A stretch of DNA of 64,000 bases from Veillonella ratti. Lineage in GTDB: Bacteria > Bacillota > Negativicutes > Veillonellales > Veillonellaceae. Positions 18,136 through 26,955 of this stretch are shown in pieces. How positions within the stretch are numbered: the first letter of the stretch is position 1; each line of letters starts with the position of its first letter. The notes under the pieces were generated by a model, which made no database searches, was not told the DNA's origin, and was given only the letters and a program-made list of their open reading frames with translations. Both the position numbers and the translations under genes were made by a program. The stretch is from assembly GCF_003992115.1 (NCBI RefSeq), contig NZ_RQUX01000002.1:1-64000 (forward strand). Direction: 5' to 3'.

Positions 18136-18263
18136 TTATCTTTTAAAAGAAATAATTAATACCACAAGTGTAGCAAAAGCTATCATTAAAGATAAGGCTT
18201 CATATACAGTCATAGTATCACCGCCTTTCATGGCGATGAACCTAACTCACGTTAATAACTCTC
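18030..18263. repeat. 16-bp perfect inverted repeat flanking the toxin locus
   Basis: GAGAGTTATTAACGTG at 18030-18045 is the exact reverse complement of 18248-18263. The similarity continues inward as TTAGGCTCAT versus TTAGGTTCAT. It gives both convergent transcripts the same 5' sequence. Confidence 0.85.
18136..18213 (-). CDS. Holin-like type I toxin peptide, 25 residues
   Basis: The minus-strand frame encodes a 25-residue peptide that starts MTVYEALSLMIAFATLVV and ends in ISFKR: one membrane helix with a short basic end. The ribosome site AAAGGCGGTGAT before the ATG is the strong one typical of holin-like toxins (Hol_Tox, TxpA/Fst-related) in Firmicutes. The mRNA promoter is probably TTGTTT, 16 bp, TATATT at about 18266-18295. 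Such peptides damage the membrane when their antisense RNA is lost. Identity rests on close resemblance to known peptides; toxicity is inferred. Confidence 0.85.
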   Translation of the reverse strand: MTVYEALSLMIAFATLVVLIISFKR

Positions 18264-18291
18264 GAAATATAGTATAGCACTAATCAAAAAC

Positions 18292-18344
18292 AAAAGGTAC
18301 ATAAAATATGCATGATTTATGTTGCATATTTTATGTACCTTTTT
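18292..18344. terminator. Long perfect stem-loop terminator
   Basis: A stem of over 20 bp, AAAAGGTACATAAAATATGCA / TGCATATTTTATGTACCTTTT, with a 10-base loop. It lies downstream of the lipoprotein gene and can stop transcription on both strands, insulating it from the toxin locus. Confidence 0.9.
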
Positions 18345-18430
18345 TGTATTCATGTCCAATTATTGCAGTTTTAGATTTATAGGACAAATTGAACCGGTCT
18401 TTGGTTTTACGTCCTATTTCACTTTTCAAA

Positions 18431-19009
18431 TCAGTCTTTCCGCATCATGAGCAAATTACCATTGGCATCAAAGATGCCGGTGTATTTTTCACGAGCTCCC
18501 TCAATATGAATATGAGCTCGGTACATATGCGCATCCACATCGAATTCATAGATTACACTCTTATTGACTTGCCCCTGTTCAATCGCCTTGGCCTTTTCAT
18601 CAGCAATCTTGTAAATTTGTGTTACTTTTGAAAAATCGATGCTTTTAATAGGCATGATATTATCGTCCATATTGCCGTCACCGGTGAGCTGCACCGGTTC
18701 CGGACCAGTCCACTTGCCATTAATATAGGTATAATGGTCAACCTTGTCGGTCGTATCCGGCTTTAGCACATCAAGGTCAATGACATTCCCTTCACCATCA
18801 ATGTCCGATACAGTCACATCTTGGAACAGCTTCAAATCTTTACCCTTGAGCTCCGGCATTTCACGAAGATCAGCCATGGCTTTCGTAATAATTTCCGGGT
18901 CCGTGAAAATGCTCGTATGCGTCGTATTAGTCGTTGCCGTCTCATTACTGCAACCGGCGATGATTACTACTGACAGAATCATCATAAGAAAAGCTACTAT
19001 TCGTTTCAT
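18431..19009 (-). CDS. Uncharacterised lipoprotein
   Basis: A 192-residue protein with a clear lipoprotein signal: MKRIVAFLMMILSVVIIAGC, where the Cys follows a VIIAG lipobox, then a Ser/Thr/Asn linker. The mature part is acidic, with a DVTVSDIDGEGNVIDLDVLK segment and a C-terminal GIFDANGNLLMM strand that resembles PepSY- or beta-propeller-like turns. I recognise no family. It is monocistronic, between the toxin-locus terminator and the siderophore operon. Confidence 0.75.
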   Translation of the reverse strand: MKRIVAFLMMILSVVIIAGCSNETATTNTTHTSIFTDPEIITKAMADLREMPELKGKDLKLFQDVTVSDIDGEGNVIDLDVLKPDTTDKVDHYTYINGKWTGPEPVQLTGDGNMDDNIMPIKSIDFSKVTQIYKIADEKAKAIEQGQVNKSVIYEFDVDAHMYRAHIHIEGAREKYTGIFDANGNLLMMRKD

Positions 19010-19159
19010 AAGTCACCTCTAATACAGTATCCCTAAACAATTCATTGCTGTATCAATCGTCCCTAAGATTGAATGTCAAAAAGGTCTAATCATGATTATA
19101 TTTTATATTAAAAATGACTCATTGACAATTCATAAAATAACGTTCCGTGAAATTAAATT

Positions 19160-20401
19160 TTACTTCACCGTCGTCAGATAGCGCCGCAAATCTTCAATGG
19201 CCCGCTCTTTGGCAATAATGCCGTGGGCATTCCAAAGGACCGGATTTACGTTTAGGATATGGCCGTCTTTAACGGCCGGAATGGTTTGCCACAAGGGATC
19301 CGCTTGCAGTTCTTCATAGTACTTTTGAGCAGCCCCCGCATTACCGCTACTGCTTGGTCCGTAGCCACTGGCTACAATCAAGTACTCAGCCTTAAGCTCC
19401 GGCAACATTTCGAGGGATACCACATTCGTATCCCCAGAATCCTGCGCCACCGACATCGGGTCCGGTCGCAAATTCAAGAGTTCATACATGAAGCGATTAA
19501 TATCGTTCGTCGAATACGGATACAGGCGCACTTCTTTGCGCATAACGCGTAGCAATGCTACCGGTGCATTCCCAATATGAGCCTTAATCTCCATGCGAGC
19601 TTCTTTGACGCGGTCATAATAGAGGTGTAAACGGTCTTCAGCCTGTTTTTCACGATGAAGAATACGACCTAGTGCGAGCAACGTGACCTCCGTATCTTGC
19701 AATCTTAACGCCGCTACGGGTGCAATTTTGCTGAGCGCCACATAAGTATTACGGTCAAAAGAATCACGCAACAGAATCAAATCCGGCTTTAACGCCTGCA
19801 CCTGTTCCATGTTGATGGCCTTGATATTTTCATTAATGCTGATGGGTTCCACACCCTCGGCCGTCAATTCGTCATGGAGGTAAAAAGTCGGCGGATTATA
19901 CGCCCCCACCATAGGCGCCCCCAAGGCCGCCATAGGATCCTCCAAACGAATCACCACAACCCGTTTGGCCTCTTTAGGAATTACGGTGGTACCGTATTTA
20001 TGCTTTAAGATAAGCTGCCCATCCTGTTCCGTGAAAAGAGCGTCCGCCTTCTTTTGAACTTGTACTTTTCGCTTTGCCAGTTCCGCATCAATCGCCGCCG
20101 ATGCATCACTTCTAAGCACATTCGGGTCGAATAAAGGCTTCGCCTTCGCCGTTACCGCCGCCAAACTTGGTTTGATAGACCAATTCACATCCTCAAAACT
20201 GCATCCGGCCACGAGCAATATAGGTAAAAATGCCATTACCATAGCAGCCTTTCGCCAAGTTATAGGCTGTACCTTGCGCCCATTCGCTTCCGATACGATT
20301 TGTTCCAAGGAATATTTACTACATCCGGTTATGGATTGCATTAACGGTTTCAATCGTCTGCGCCCGGTTACGGCTCGCATCAACGTTTTCAACTGTCTCA
20401 T
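19160..20401 (-). CDS. Iron-siderophore ABC transporter substrate-binding protein (FecB/BtuF fold)
   Basis: A periplasmic binding lipoprotein feeding the FecCDE-like importer encoded just upstream. A membrane segment ending in the lipobox LLVAGC lies about 67 residues from the chosen start, followed by a two-lobed binding domain (RVVVIRLEDPMAALG; QALKPDLILL; AEYLIVASGYGPSSSG; DGHILNVNP). I start at MRQLKTLM (413 residues): GGGAGG lies 7 bases upstream and the ATG overlaps the ATPase stop (ATGA). The long, Arg-rich stretch before the signal segment is odd; a later start is possible. Last gene of the operon. Confidence 0.85.
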   Translation of the reverse strand: MRQLKTLMRAVTGRRRLKPLMQSITGCSKYSLEQIVSEANGRKVQPITWRKAAMVMAFLPILLVAGCSFEDVNWSIKPSLAAVTAKAKPLFDPNVLRSDASAAIDAELAKRKVQVQKKADALFTEQDGQLILKHKYGTTVIPKEAKRVVVIRLEDPMAALGAPMVGAYNPPTFYLHDELTAEGVEPISINENIKAINMEQVQALKPDLILLRDSFDRNTYVALSKIAPVAALRLQDTEVTLLALGRILHREKQAEDRLHLYYDRVKEARMEIKAHIGNAPVALLRVMRKEVRLYPYSTNDINRFMYELLNLRPDPMSVAQDSGDTNVVSLEMLPELKAEYLIVASGYGPSSSGNAGAAQKYYEELQADPLWQTIPAVKDGHILNVNPVLWNAHGIIAKERAIEDLRRYLTTVK

Positions 20402-21282
20402 AAAGAGCCTCCCACGTTTTGTGGAATGCAAAACGGCAAGCGTGTAAGCGGGTCTTTCATAATCATGGCGGTTATGCCGAACACATCAGCCAACATTTCG
20501 GCCGTAAACACCGCTTCCGGCGAGCCTTCAAAACGCACCGAGCCATCTTTCATGGCAATAATATGATCCGCAAAGCGAGCTGCCTGATTCAGTTCATGAA
20601 GCACCATGATAATGGTTTTGCCATATGTCTTATTGAGTTCAGCCACTAATTGCAACACTTCCAATTGATGCGCAATATCTAAAAAGCTGGTCGGTTCATC
20701 TAAGAAGAGGATTTCCGTATCCTGTGCAATAGCCATGGCAATCCATGCTCGTTGCCGCTGCCCACCGGATAAACGATGAATCGGTCTGTCCGCCAAGTCT
20801 TCCAAATGCGTTACTTTAAGAGCCCAGTTAATAATATCTCGGTCTTCCCGCTTCATCCGCGTGAAAACACCGTTCTTATACGGCGCTCGGCCATAAGCGA
20901 TGAGCTCACGAATGGTCAGCCCTTCCGGTGCCGTCGGATGCTGTGGCAAAATAGCAATCTTTTTTGCCAACACCTTCGTGTTTTCTTTATGAATATCTTG
21001 GCCGTCCAAATACACCGTACCACTCATAGGTGTAATAATACGACATATTGTTTTCAGAAGTGTCGACTTGCCACAACCGTTCGAACCGATTAAAGCCGTT
21101 ACTTTGCCACGCGGAATGGTAAGGTTTAAATTGTCGATGATGACCGTTTTGTCATAACCCGTGCGCAACCCTTCTATCTGAATATCCGTTTTTTTAGAAT
21201 AATCCATTGAAGATTCGTTCATGCCAGATTGACTCATTGCAGATTGCTCCATTGCAGACCGGTTCATTGCAGAATGATCCAT
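20398..21282 (-). CDS. Iron-siderophore ABC transporter ATP-binding protein (FecE type)
   Basis: ATPase of a type II importer for siderophores or haem. Walker A GSNGCGKSTLL, the Q-loop PQHPTAPEG, the signature LSGGQRQRAWIAMAIAQ, Walker B EILFLDEPTSFLD and the H-loop VLHELNQA are all present. The first 30 residues are unusual: five or six pentapeptide repeats of the form M-x-x-S-A/G, encoded by imperfect 15-bp repeats, which no FecE homologue needs. The ATG has GGGGGT upstream; an internal start at MDYSKKTD would remove the repeats. It overlaps the binding-protein gene by 4 bases and lies 3 bases after the permease gene. Confidence 0.93.
   Translation of the reverse strand: MDHSAMNRSAMEQSAMSQSGMNESSMDYSKKTDIQIEGLRTGYDKTVIIDNLNLTIPRGKVTALIGSNGCGKSTLLKTICRIITPMSGTVYLDGQDIHKENTKVLAKKIAILPQHPTAPEGLTIRELIAYGRAPYKNGVFTRMKREDRDIINWALKVTHLEDLADRPIHRLSGGQRQRAWIAMAIAQDTEILFLDEPTSFLDIAHQLEVLQLVAELNKTYGKTIIMVLHELNQAARFADHIIAMKDGSVRFEGSPEAVFTAEMLADVFGITAMIMKDPLTRLPFCIPQNVGGSL
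21205..21282 (-). repeat. 15-bp tandem repeats in the FecE-like gene start
   Basis: Units resembling CATTGCAGANNNNNN (plus strand) repeat about five times. They code for MxxSA pentapeptides. Copy changes keep the frame. Confidence 0.75.
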
Positions 21283-21285
21283 GAC

Positions 21286-22293
21286 TTACCCCCGTTTCCG
21301 TGCCAAAATAAATAGAAAATACGGCGCTCCGATGAGAGCTACCACGATGCCCACCAGCATTTCATCCGGTGCAATAATAACGCGGCCAACCCAGTCGGCC
21401 GTTACCAAAAGCCATCCTCCGATTAACGCCGTCAGTGGCAATACATAGGTACAATCGGCTCCGATTAAACGCCGGGCAATATGTGGTGCCACGAGCCCGA
21501 TAAAGCCGATGCTGCCGCCAATGGCCACACAGGTGGCGGCTAAAATAACAGCCAAAATTAAGAAGCCCGGACGACTGCGTTTGAGCGACACCCCAAGACC
21601 GATGGCTGTTTCATCGCGGAGCGTAAGAATATTAAGGGTTGTCCGATTGGCATAGAGTATAATCGCCAATACGACGACCACAGCTCCTAAAATTAACACA
21701 TGCGCCCAGGTGTTGCCCGCAATATTCCCGATAATCCAAGTATTGACCTGATTAAACTTTTCAGGCGACAAAAGAACTATTAGTAACGTTTGCAAGGCAT
21801 GAATACCGGCCGTCAAGGTAATGCCGCTGAGCACCAACGCATAAGTACCGCCCGCTTCGTTTTTACGCATAGCCAAAGCGTAGATGCTCCCGGCCGCCAC
21901 GAGAGCCCCCATGACTGCCACGATCGGCAATGACCATATGGGAAGACCTTGGTCAATCGGTGTAAGAAAAATTAATATCATGACACCGAGACCGGCCCCT
22001 GCATTGACACCAAGAAGTCCCGGGCCGGCCAATTCATTACGGGTGAGTTGCTGAAATACAGCCCCCGACAAGGCTAAGCCCATACCGATTAAAACAGCGA
22101 GTACCGCTCGTACCAAGCGAAAATCGAAGACTACCGTATTTTCTTCCGCCGTACCGCCCCCTAACAGAATAGCCAATAAATGGCTGTGCGAATAATAGGT
22201 AAAGCCGGTACTCACATGGAGAAAGAAGAACAGCAATAAGAGCACCAGAAATACGGTGCTATATACTGCGAACTGTTTTTGACGAAGTGTCAT
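21286..22293 (-). CDS. FecCD-family iron ABC transporter permease
   Basis: A 335-residue inner-membrane permease with about nine or ten helices. It has the FecCD signatures LSGAVFQQLTRNELAGPGLLGVNAGAG and the cytoplasmic coupling-helix region GGSIGFIGLVAPHIARRLIG. It overlaps the preceding permease gene by one base (TAATG), and the two probably form a heterodimer served by the downstream ATPase. Confidence 0.93.
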   Translation of the reverse strand: MTLRQKQFAVYSTVFLVLLLLFFFLHVSTGFTYYSHSHLLAILLGGGTAEENTVVFDFRLVRAVLAVLIGMGLALSGAVFQQLTRNELAGPGLLGVNAGAGLGVMILIFLTPIDQGLPIWSLPIVAVMGALVAAGSIYALAMRKNEAGGTYALVLSGITLTAGIHALQTLLIVLLSPEKFNQVNTWIIGNIAGNTWAHVLILGAVVVVLAIILYANRTTLNILTLRDETAIGLGVSLKRSRPGFLILAVILAATCVAIGGSIGFIGLVAPHIARRLIGADCTYVLPLTALIGGWLLVTADWVGRVIIAPDEMLVGIVVALIGAPYFLFILARKRG

Positions 22294-23288
22294 TACCGTG
22301 CCCCCTTTCGATTCGCTAAGTAGAGGAAGAACGGTACGCCGATGAGCGCTGTAATGGCACCTAACGGTATTTCAAAGGGAGCTGCCACACTGCGAGCTAC
22401 CAAATCGGCCCCAACCAATAAAATGGCCCCCAATAAAGCCGTAATGGGAATTACCTTGCGATAATCAATGCCCACCAATTGGCGAGCCATATGCGGTGTC
22501 ACGAGGCCGACGAAGCCAATAGGCCCCGCAATAGCCACGGCGGATCCGCAAAGGATTAATACCGCTACACCGGCCAAAAAGCGAATGCGTCCCATGTGGC
22601 CACCAAGACCGATAGCCATCTCCTCGCCGAAGCTAAGAAGGGTTACGGATTTTGACAAACTAACTGCCATGACTACACCTATCAAAGTCCACGGCCATAA
22701 CAAGAGAACTTGTGGCATACGCACGCCACTGATGCCACCGGCGGTCCAATAACTCAAGTCCTGCGCCACATCAAAATAGACTACCAAGGCCTGTGTAATG
22801 GCCAATAATACGGCGCTCACAGCCGTACCGGCTAAGGCGAGAAAAACCGGCGACATCCGGCTGCCGTTGCGATTGGCCAGTGCCATAATGATGACCGTCG
22901 CCAAAGCGGCGCCGCCAAAGGCAAATAATACGGCTACATTTAAGCTACTGTCCGGCAACAAAATCATAGCGACCGCCAAACCTAAGGCAGCACCGGAGTT
23001 GACCCCCATTATAGACGGACTGGCCATGGGATTATTCGTTATCCCCTGCATCAAAGCCCCGGCTACGCCAAAACTGATACCGCAGGCCACGGCCAACAGG
23101 AGTCGCGGTACGCGCAAGGTTTGCACCAATAACTCGTCTACCTGTGAAGGGTCATAGTTTACCAGCGCCTTCCATATTGTCGGCAAAGGAATATGGCGTG
23201 CTCCCACGGTGAGTGAATAACTCGCCAACAGCACTAGCCCGACTAGCAATAAGAGGCCCAATAGCCAGGGTCTTCGATTCCAATTCAT
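22293..23288 (-). CDS. FecCD-family iron ABC transporter permease
   Basis: A 331-residue permease paralogous to the next gene. It has GVAGALMQGITNNPMASPSIMGVNSGA and AGPIGFVGLVTPHMARQLVG, the family gate and coupling motifs. It starts 12 bases after the stop of the siderophore receptor gene, so receptor, two permeases, ATPase and binding protein form one operon covering both membranes. Confidence 0.93.
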   Translation of the reverse strand: MNWNRRPWLLGLLLLVGLVLLASYSLTVGARHIPLPTIWKALVNYDPSQVDELLVQTLRVPRLLLAVACGISFGVAGALMQGITNNPMASPSIMGVNSGAALGLAVAMILLPDSSLNVAVLFAFGGAALATVIIMALANRNGSRMSPVFLALAGTAVSAVLLAITQALVVYFDVAQDLSYWTAGGISGVRMPQVLLLWPWTLIGVVMAVSLSKSVTLLSFGEEMAIGLGGHMGRIRFLAGVAVLILCGSAVAIAGPIGFVGLVTPHMARQLVGIDYRKVIPITALLGAILLVGADLVARSVAAPFEIPLGAITALIGVPFFLYLANRKGAR

Positions 23289-23300
23289 GTATTACCTCGA

Positions 23301-25535
23301 TTAGAAATCAGCAGAAACGGATAAGGTAAAGGTACGGCCTTTGCCTAAGTAGATAGCATTCGTCGTGCTGCCTTGAAGGGCATGCCATTTAACGGTATCG
23401 AGTACGTTGTACACGTTGGCGCGTACAGTTAACGGGGTTTTGTCCCAAGTAAATTTATAACGAGCACCCAAGTCCCAACGAACCCATGGGCTCGTGCTGA
23501 GGGTATTGGCCATATTTACATAGGCCTTGCCGTTATAGGTCAAGCGTGTATTAACGGACAAGCCTTCCACGCTCTTAATGTCCTGTTCTACGCCGATAAC
23601 GCCACTCCAACGCGGTACCCCCGTAGCCTGATTGCCTTCGTAACCGGCATAGGAAGAGGCCAAGGTAATGTATTTAGCATCCATGAAGGTAATACCGCCC
23701 AAAATACGCGTACCTTCACGAGGTTCACCGAATACGCTAAGTTCCACACCGCGGTTACGCTGTTCACCGGCTAAAGAATAATAGTTGTCATCCGTGGTGA
23801 TAAAGCTTGGGTTTTTCATGGTAAAGGCACTGATGGTAGTGGCGATTTTGCCAAAATCAAATTTAGCCCCCACTTCATACTGCGTCGTTTTATACGGTGC
23901 GAACGTTTCACCTGCATTTTCCGTGCCATCCGGCGCCGTTTCACCTAAGGATAAGCCCTGCGCATAGTTCGCATAAAAGGACATGCGATCAGTCACTTTA
24001 TGAACGATGCCAAAAGTTGGCGTAAAGGCCGTTTCATCATAACGGTTCGTGCTCTTCAACGTGCTGCCACTGTAGCTGTAAGAGGTGTCTTTTACCTGCT
24101 GAATACGACCGCCGAGAATAAAGTTCCAACGGTTATCGGCCGTGGAGATAATATCGTTAATACCTACACTTTGCTGCACGCGATTATCACGAATCAAGTA
24201 CGGACCATAGCTGCCGTCGGTATACGTTTGCCAAGAAGGACTATAAACATTAGTTGTGTACGTTGGCGTTACGGACGGTTTATCTTCGTATACTTTGTAA
24301 CGAACTTGGGATGCGGCGATACTTACTTCATGAGACAAAGAGCCGGTTTGCAAATGACCGCGAACGCCAAATTCACTGGAAATAGCCTTATTAATCTGGC
24401 GATTGTGTACGTAACTAACGCGAGCATTACCGTTTACATTGTTCAATAAGAAACGGTTAGATAAGCCGTCCTGAGAGGTATTACGCATACCAAAGGCGGC
24501 CCAAGCGGTCCAATCATCGTTAAGGTCATATTCCCCTTTCCAAAGGGCAAATTTCTCAGTCACGCGACGATAGGTATCCGGTGCCCCGAACGTAGCGTCA
24601 TCGCTCACACTCGGCAAGGCTGTAAGCTTATTGGCCGTAGCCTGAGACATGGTTACCTGATACTGAGGATTTTCAATATCGTTATAAATATAGCCCATGT
24701 CGAGGGAAGTACGCCAACGTTCCCCTTTGGCGTCAAAACCCATAAATACGGTGTTGGCACTGTTAGATTCATTCTTGTATGCATCTTCCTGGCTGCCACG
24801 GTTTAAGATGTTGAGACGAACCCCGTATTTACCGTCGTTAAAACGGCGGCTCATATCGAGTTGTTGTGTGAACTGATGGCCCTCACCGTAGGTCAACGTC
24901 ACGGTATTTTTCGGCTCATCACCGGCATGTTTCGTTACATAGTTAATAACGCCGCCTACCGTATCATTTGGTGCCATGCCGCTGAGCATCGCACTCGGGC
25001 CCTTTAGAATTTCTACATTTTCAAGGTACTCAATACCCGTATAGTAACGCGGTGCAACGCCGTAAATACCGTTCAACTGCACATCCTGCTGGGTCGTTTT
25101 AAAACCGCGGATACTCCATGCATTGGACGCTCCGGACAAGGTTAAATCCGTAACCGACGGATCGTTCGCCACTACGTCGATAATATTGCTAGCCTGCTGG
25201 TTCTGCATCGTTTCTTCGGAAATGGAAATTACATTAAACGGCACTTCCATGAAGTCTTTTTTGCCCAAAACGCCAATACTGCTCTTACGAGATACCTGAC
25301 CGCCGGCATAAGTGTCTTCAGACGCTGTTTCTGGCTCCGCCTGCTCTACTACAGGCTCTTTCTTTTCTTCCACTAACGTAACTTTACCCAAGTCCTGCAA
25401 ATTACTGTAATCACGGGCCGCCTCTACCTGATTACCGGCCGCAACAGTCCATAAACCGCCTAATACTAAGGCGCCCAACACACGACCGGCCAGTACGGCT
25501 TGGCCTTTTTTCACACGCACACCATTTGTCTTCAT
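23301..25535 (-). CDS. TonB-dependent siderophore receptor
   Basis: Outer-membrane beta-barrel receptor with an N-terminal plug. After a signal peptide come the motif DYSNLQDLGKVTLVEE, then the plug (FMEVPFNVISISEETMQNQ; VTDLTLSGASNAWSIRGF; VEILKGPSAMLSGMAPNDTVGGVINYVTK) and a barrel ending in an aromatic-terminated strand (FTLSVSADF). The plug type is that of hydroxamate and mixed siderophore receptors (FhuE/FpvA class). I start at MKTNGVRVKK (744 residues), with GAGGAGA upstream. It heads the iron operon that runs to 19160. The ligand cannot be told from sequence. Confidence 0.92.
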   Translation of the reverse strand: MKTNGVRVKKGQAVLAGRVLGALVLGGLWTVAAGNQVEAARDYSNLQDLGKVTLVEEKKEPVVEQAEPETASEDTYAGGQVSRKSSIGVLGKKDFMEVPFNVISISEETMQNQQASNIIDVVANDPSVTDLTLSGASNAWSIRGFKTTQQDVQLNGIYGVAPRYYTGIEYLENVEILKGPSAMLSGMAPNDTVGGVINYVTKHAGDEPKNTVTLTYGEGHQFTQQLDMSRRFNDGKYGVRLNILNRGSQEDAYKNESNSANTVFMGFDAKGERWRTSLDMGYIYNDIENPQYQVTMSQATANKLTALPSVSDDATFGAPDTYRRVTEKFALWKGEYDLNDDWTAWAAFGMRNTSQDGLSNRFLLNNVNGNARVSYVHNRQINKAISSEFGVRGHLQTGSLSHEVSIAASQVRYKVYEDKPSVTPTYTTNVYSPSWQTYTDGSYGPYLIRDNRVQQSVGINDIISTADNRWNFILGGRIQQVKDTSYSYSGSTLKSTNRYDETAFTPTFGIVHKVTDRMSFYANYAQGLSLGETAPDGTENAGETFAPYKTTQYEVGAKFDFGKIATTISAFTMKNPSFITTDDNYYSLAGEQRNRGVELSVFGEPREGTRILGGITFMDAKYITLASSYAGYEGNQATGVPRWSGVIGVEQDIKSVEGLSVNTRLTYNGKAYVNMANTLSTSPWVRWDLGARYKFTWDKTPLTVRANVYNVLDTVKWHALQGSTTNAIYLGKGRTFTLSVSADF

Positions 25536-25701
25536 TACCGAGGTCTCCTCTCTCAAAACTCAAGCTATACAACACCGTATAACTATACTGCACACAAAAC
25601 CACAATCGTCTTTTAACAATCAATATAACTTAGCATCACTAATTGCTATTAAAATTTCATATTCGGAACTTGAAATTCAACTTTATAGTATAAGAACGGA
25701 A

Positions 25702-25732
25702 AACAGGAGAGCGACCTACCTGCCCTCCTGTT
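25702..25732 (-). terminator. Terminator after tonB
   Basis: The stem AACAGGAG/CTCCTGTT has a 15-base loop and is followed on the minus strand by TTTTCC. It ends the tonB-containing operon before the second receptor operon. Confidence 0.7.
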
Positions 25733-25803
25733 ACGGCTTCCTTTACTAGCAACTGTCTTAAAACCATCCTGCCAAACTAATTCAGTTGCTCATTAGATTT
25801 TAA

Positions 25804-26541
25804 CTAGCTGCCAAACTCAATTTTCCCTTCGGAAACAACCGGCTCACCGTTCACCGTTTTAGGGCGGTATGCACTGCTGCGCGCCTGTTGCAACGCCCAG
25901 CGATCTAACGAACCGTTACCACTGCTGCTGATAATATCTACATCCACAGCTCGACCCGCTTCATTGATCAATACATATACCACGACATTACCTTTACCCG
26001 GTAATGAACGGGGTCCTAAATATTCCGCATCAATGACGATATCTCCGGCCGGTTCAGTACCTTCGCCGCCGGCAACGCCGCCTTGACCGCTACCGCCGCC
26101 ACTACCGGTTCCTTCGCCGGCTTCACTGCCACTGCCGCCGCCCGAACCGGATGATTCACCGGCATACGAACCGGTTGCAGCCGGTGCTACCGGTGCCGCC
26201 GGTACTTGCGGTGTATCTTTTTTGATTACCTGTTCTACGGGCACACCGTTTTTAATATCCGCAATCTGCTCTTCGGTTAACGGTGCCGGCGGTTGTACCG
26301 TCGACTTTTGCGGCGCTGCTACAGCCGGCCCCGCCGAAGGACCCGCATCTCCGACTACACTGATGGTAATCGGCGTCTTATCGGGCACGAGTTCCGGTTT
26401 TTGCAAAAACGACCACACCATACCGCTCATCAACGCCACATTGATAATCACGGACGTCGTAATCGCCATGCGCCAGCGATTTTTATAAATATGAGCAAAC
26501 GGCGACGTTTTTTGCGTTACCTCTTGTACGTTTTCACTCAT
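25804..26541 (-). CDS. tonB: Energy transducer TonB
   Basis: TonB links the inner-membrane proton motor to outer-membrane receptors. The 245-residue protein has one N-terminal membrane helix (about residues 25-45), a Pro/Ala-rich then Gly/Ser-rich periplasmic spacer, and a C-terminal TonB domain (GNVVVYVLINEAGRAVDVDI, LQQARSSAYRPKTVNGEPV). The long Gly-Ser-Glu stretch, in place of the usual Pro-Lys repeats, is unusual. It follows exbB and exbD in one operon, so the complex is encoded together. Confidence 0.93.
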   Translation of the reverse strand: MSENVQEVTQKTSPFAHIYKNRWRMAITTSVIINVALMSGMVWSFLQKPELVPDKTPITISVVGDAGPSAGPAVAAPQKSTVQPPAPLTEEQIADIKNGVPVEQVIKKDTPQVPAAPVAPAATGSYAGESSGSGGGSGSEAGEGTGSGGGSGQGGVAGGEGTEPAGDIVIDAEYLGPRSLPGKGNVVVYVLINEAGRAVDVDIISSSGNGSLDRWALQQARSSAYRPKTVNGEPVVSEGKIEFGS

Positions 26542-26549
26542 ACTATCAC

Positions 26550-26954
26550 CTACTTACTTTCGGTAGCTACGGCAATCTTATTGAGCTGCATATTTTTGAG
26601 CGTATCCAAAACTTGAACAAATTCACCATACTGCGCACGTTGGTCGGCTCTGAGAATAATCGTTAAATCACCGCCTTTAGCTTTTTCAGCTTCAAGACGT
26701 TTGGCCATACCGTTCAAGTCGTACGCATCCTGCTCTACATAAATTTTGCCATCCGCCGTGATGGTAATCGGAATCTTACGCCGCAAATCAACCGAACTGG
26801 CTGTGGCTGTCGGTAAGTTCACAGGCATGGATTTTTGCACGACCATGGACAACATACTCATCATGAAAAACACTAATAGGAAGAATATAATGTCAATCAT
26901 GGGGATAATCATAAGCTTTGGTTTATTAGTTGTACGAAGGCTTCGGATATTCAC
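26550..26954 (-). CDS. exbD: Biopolymer transport protein ExbD
   Basis: Motor component of the TonB system. The 134-residue protein has a single N-terminal helix with the key Asp in MIPMIDIIFFLLVFFMM and a periplasmic domain with IPITITADGKIYVEQ and LTIILRADQRAQYGE. It lies between exbB (1 base away) and tonB (8 bases away). Confidence 0.95.
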   Translation of the reverse strand: MNIRSLRTTNKPKLMIIPMIDIIFFLLVFFMMSMLSMVVQKSMPVNLPTATASSVDLRRKIPITITADGKIYVEQDAYDLNGMAKRLEAEKAKGGDLTIILRADQRAQYGEFVQVLDTLKNMQLNKIAVATESK

Positions 26955-26955
26955 A

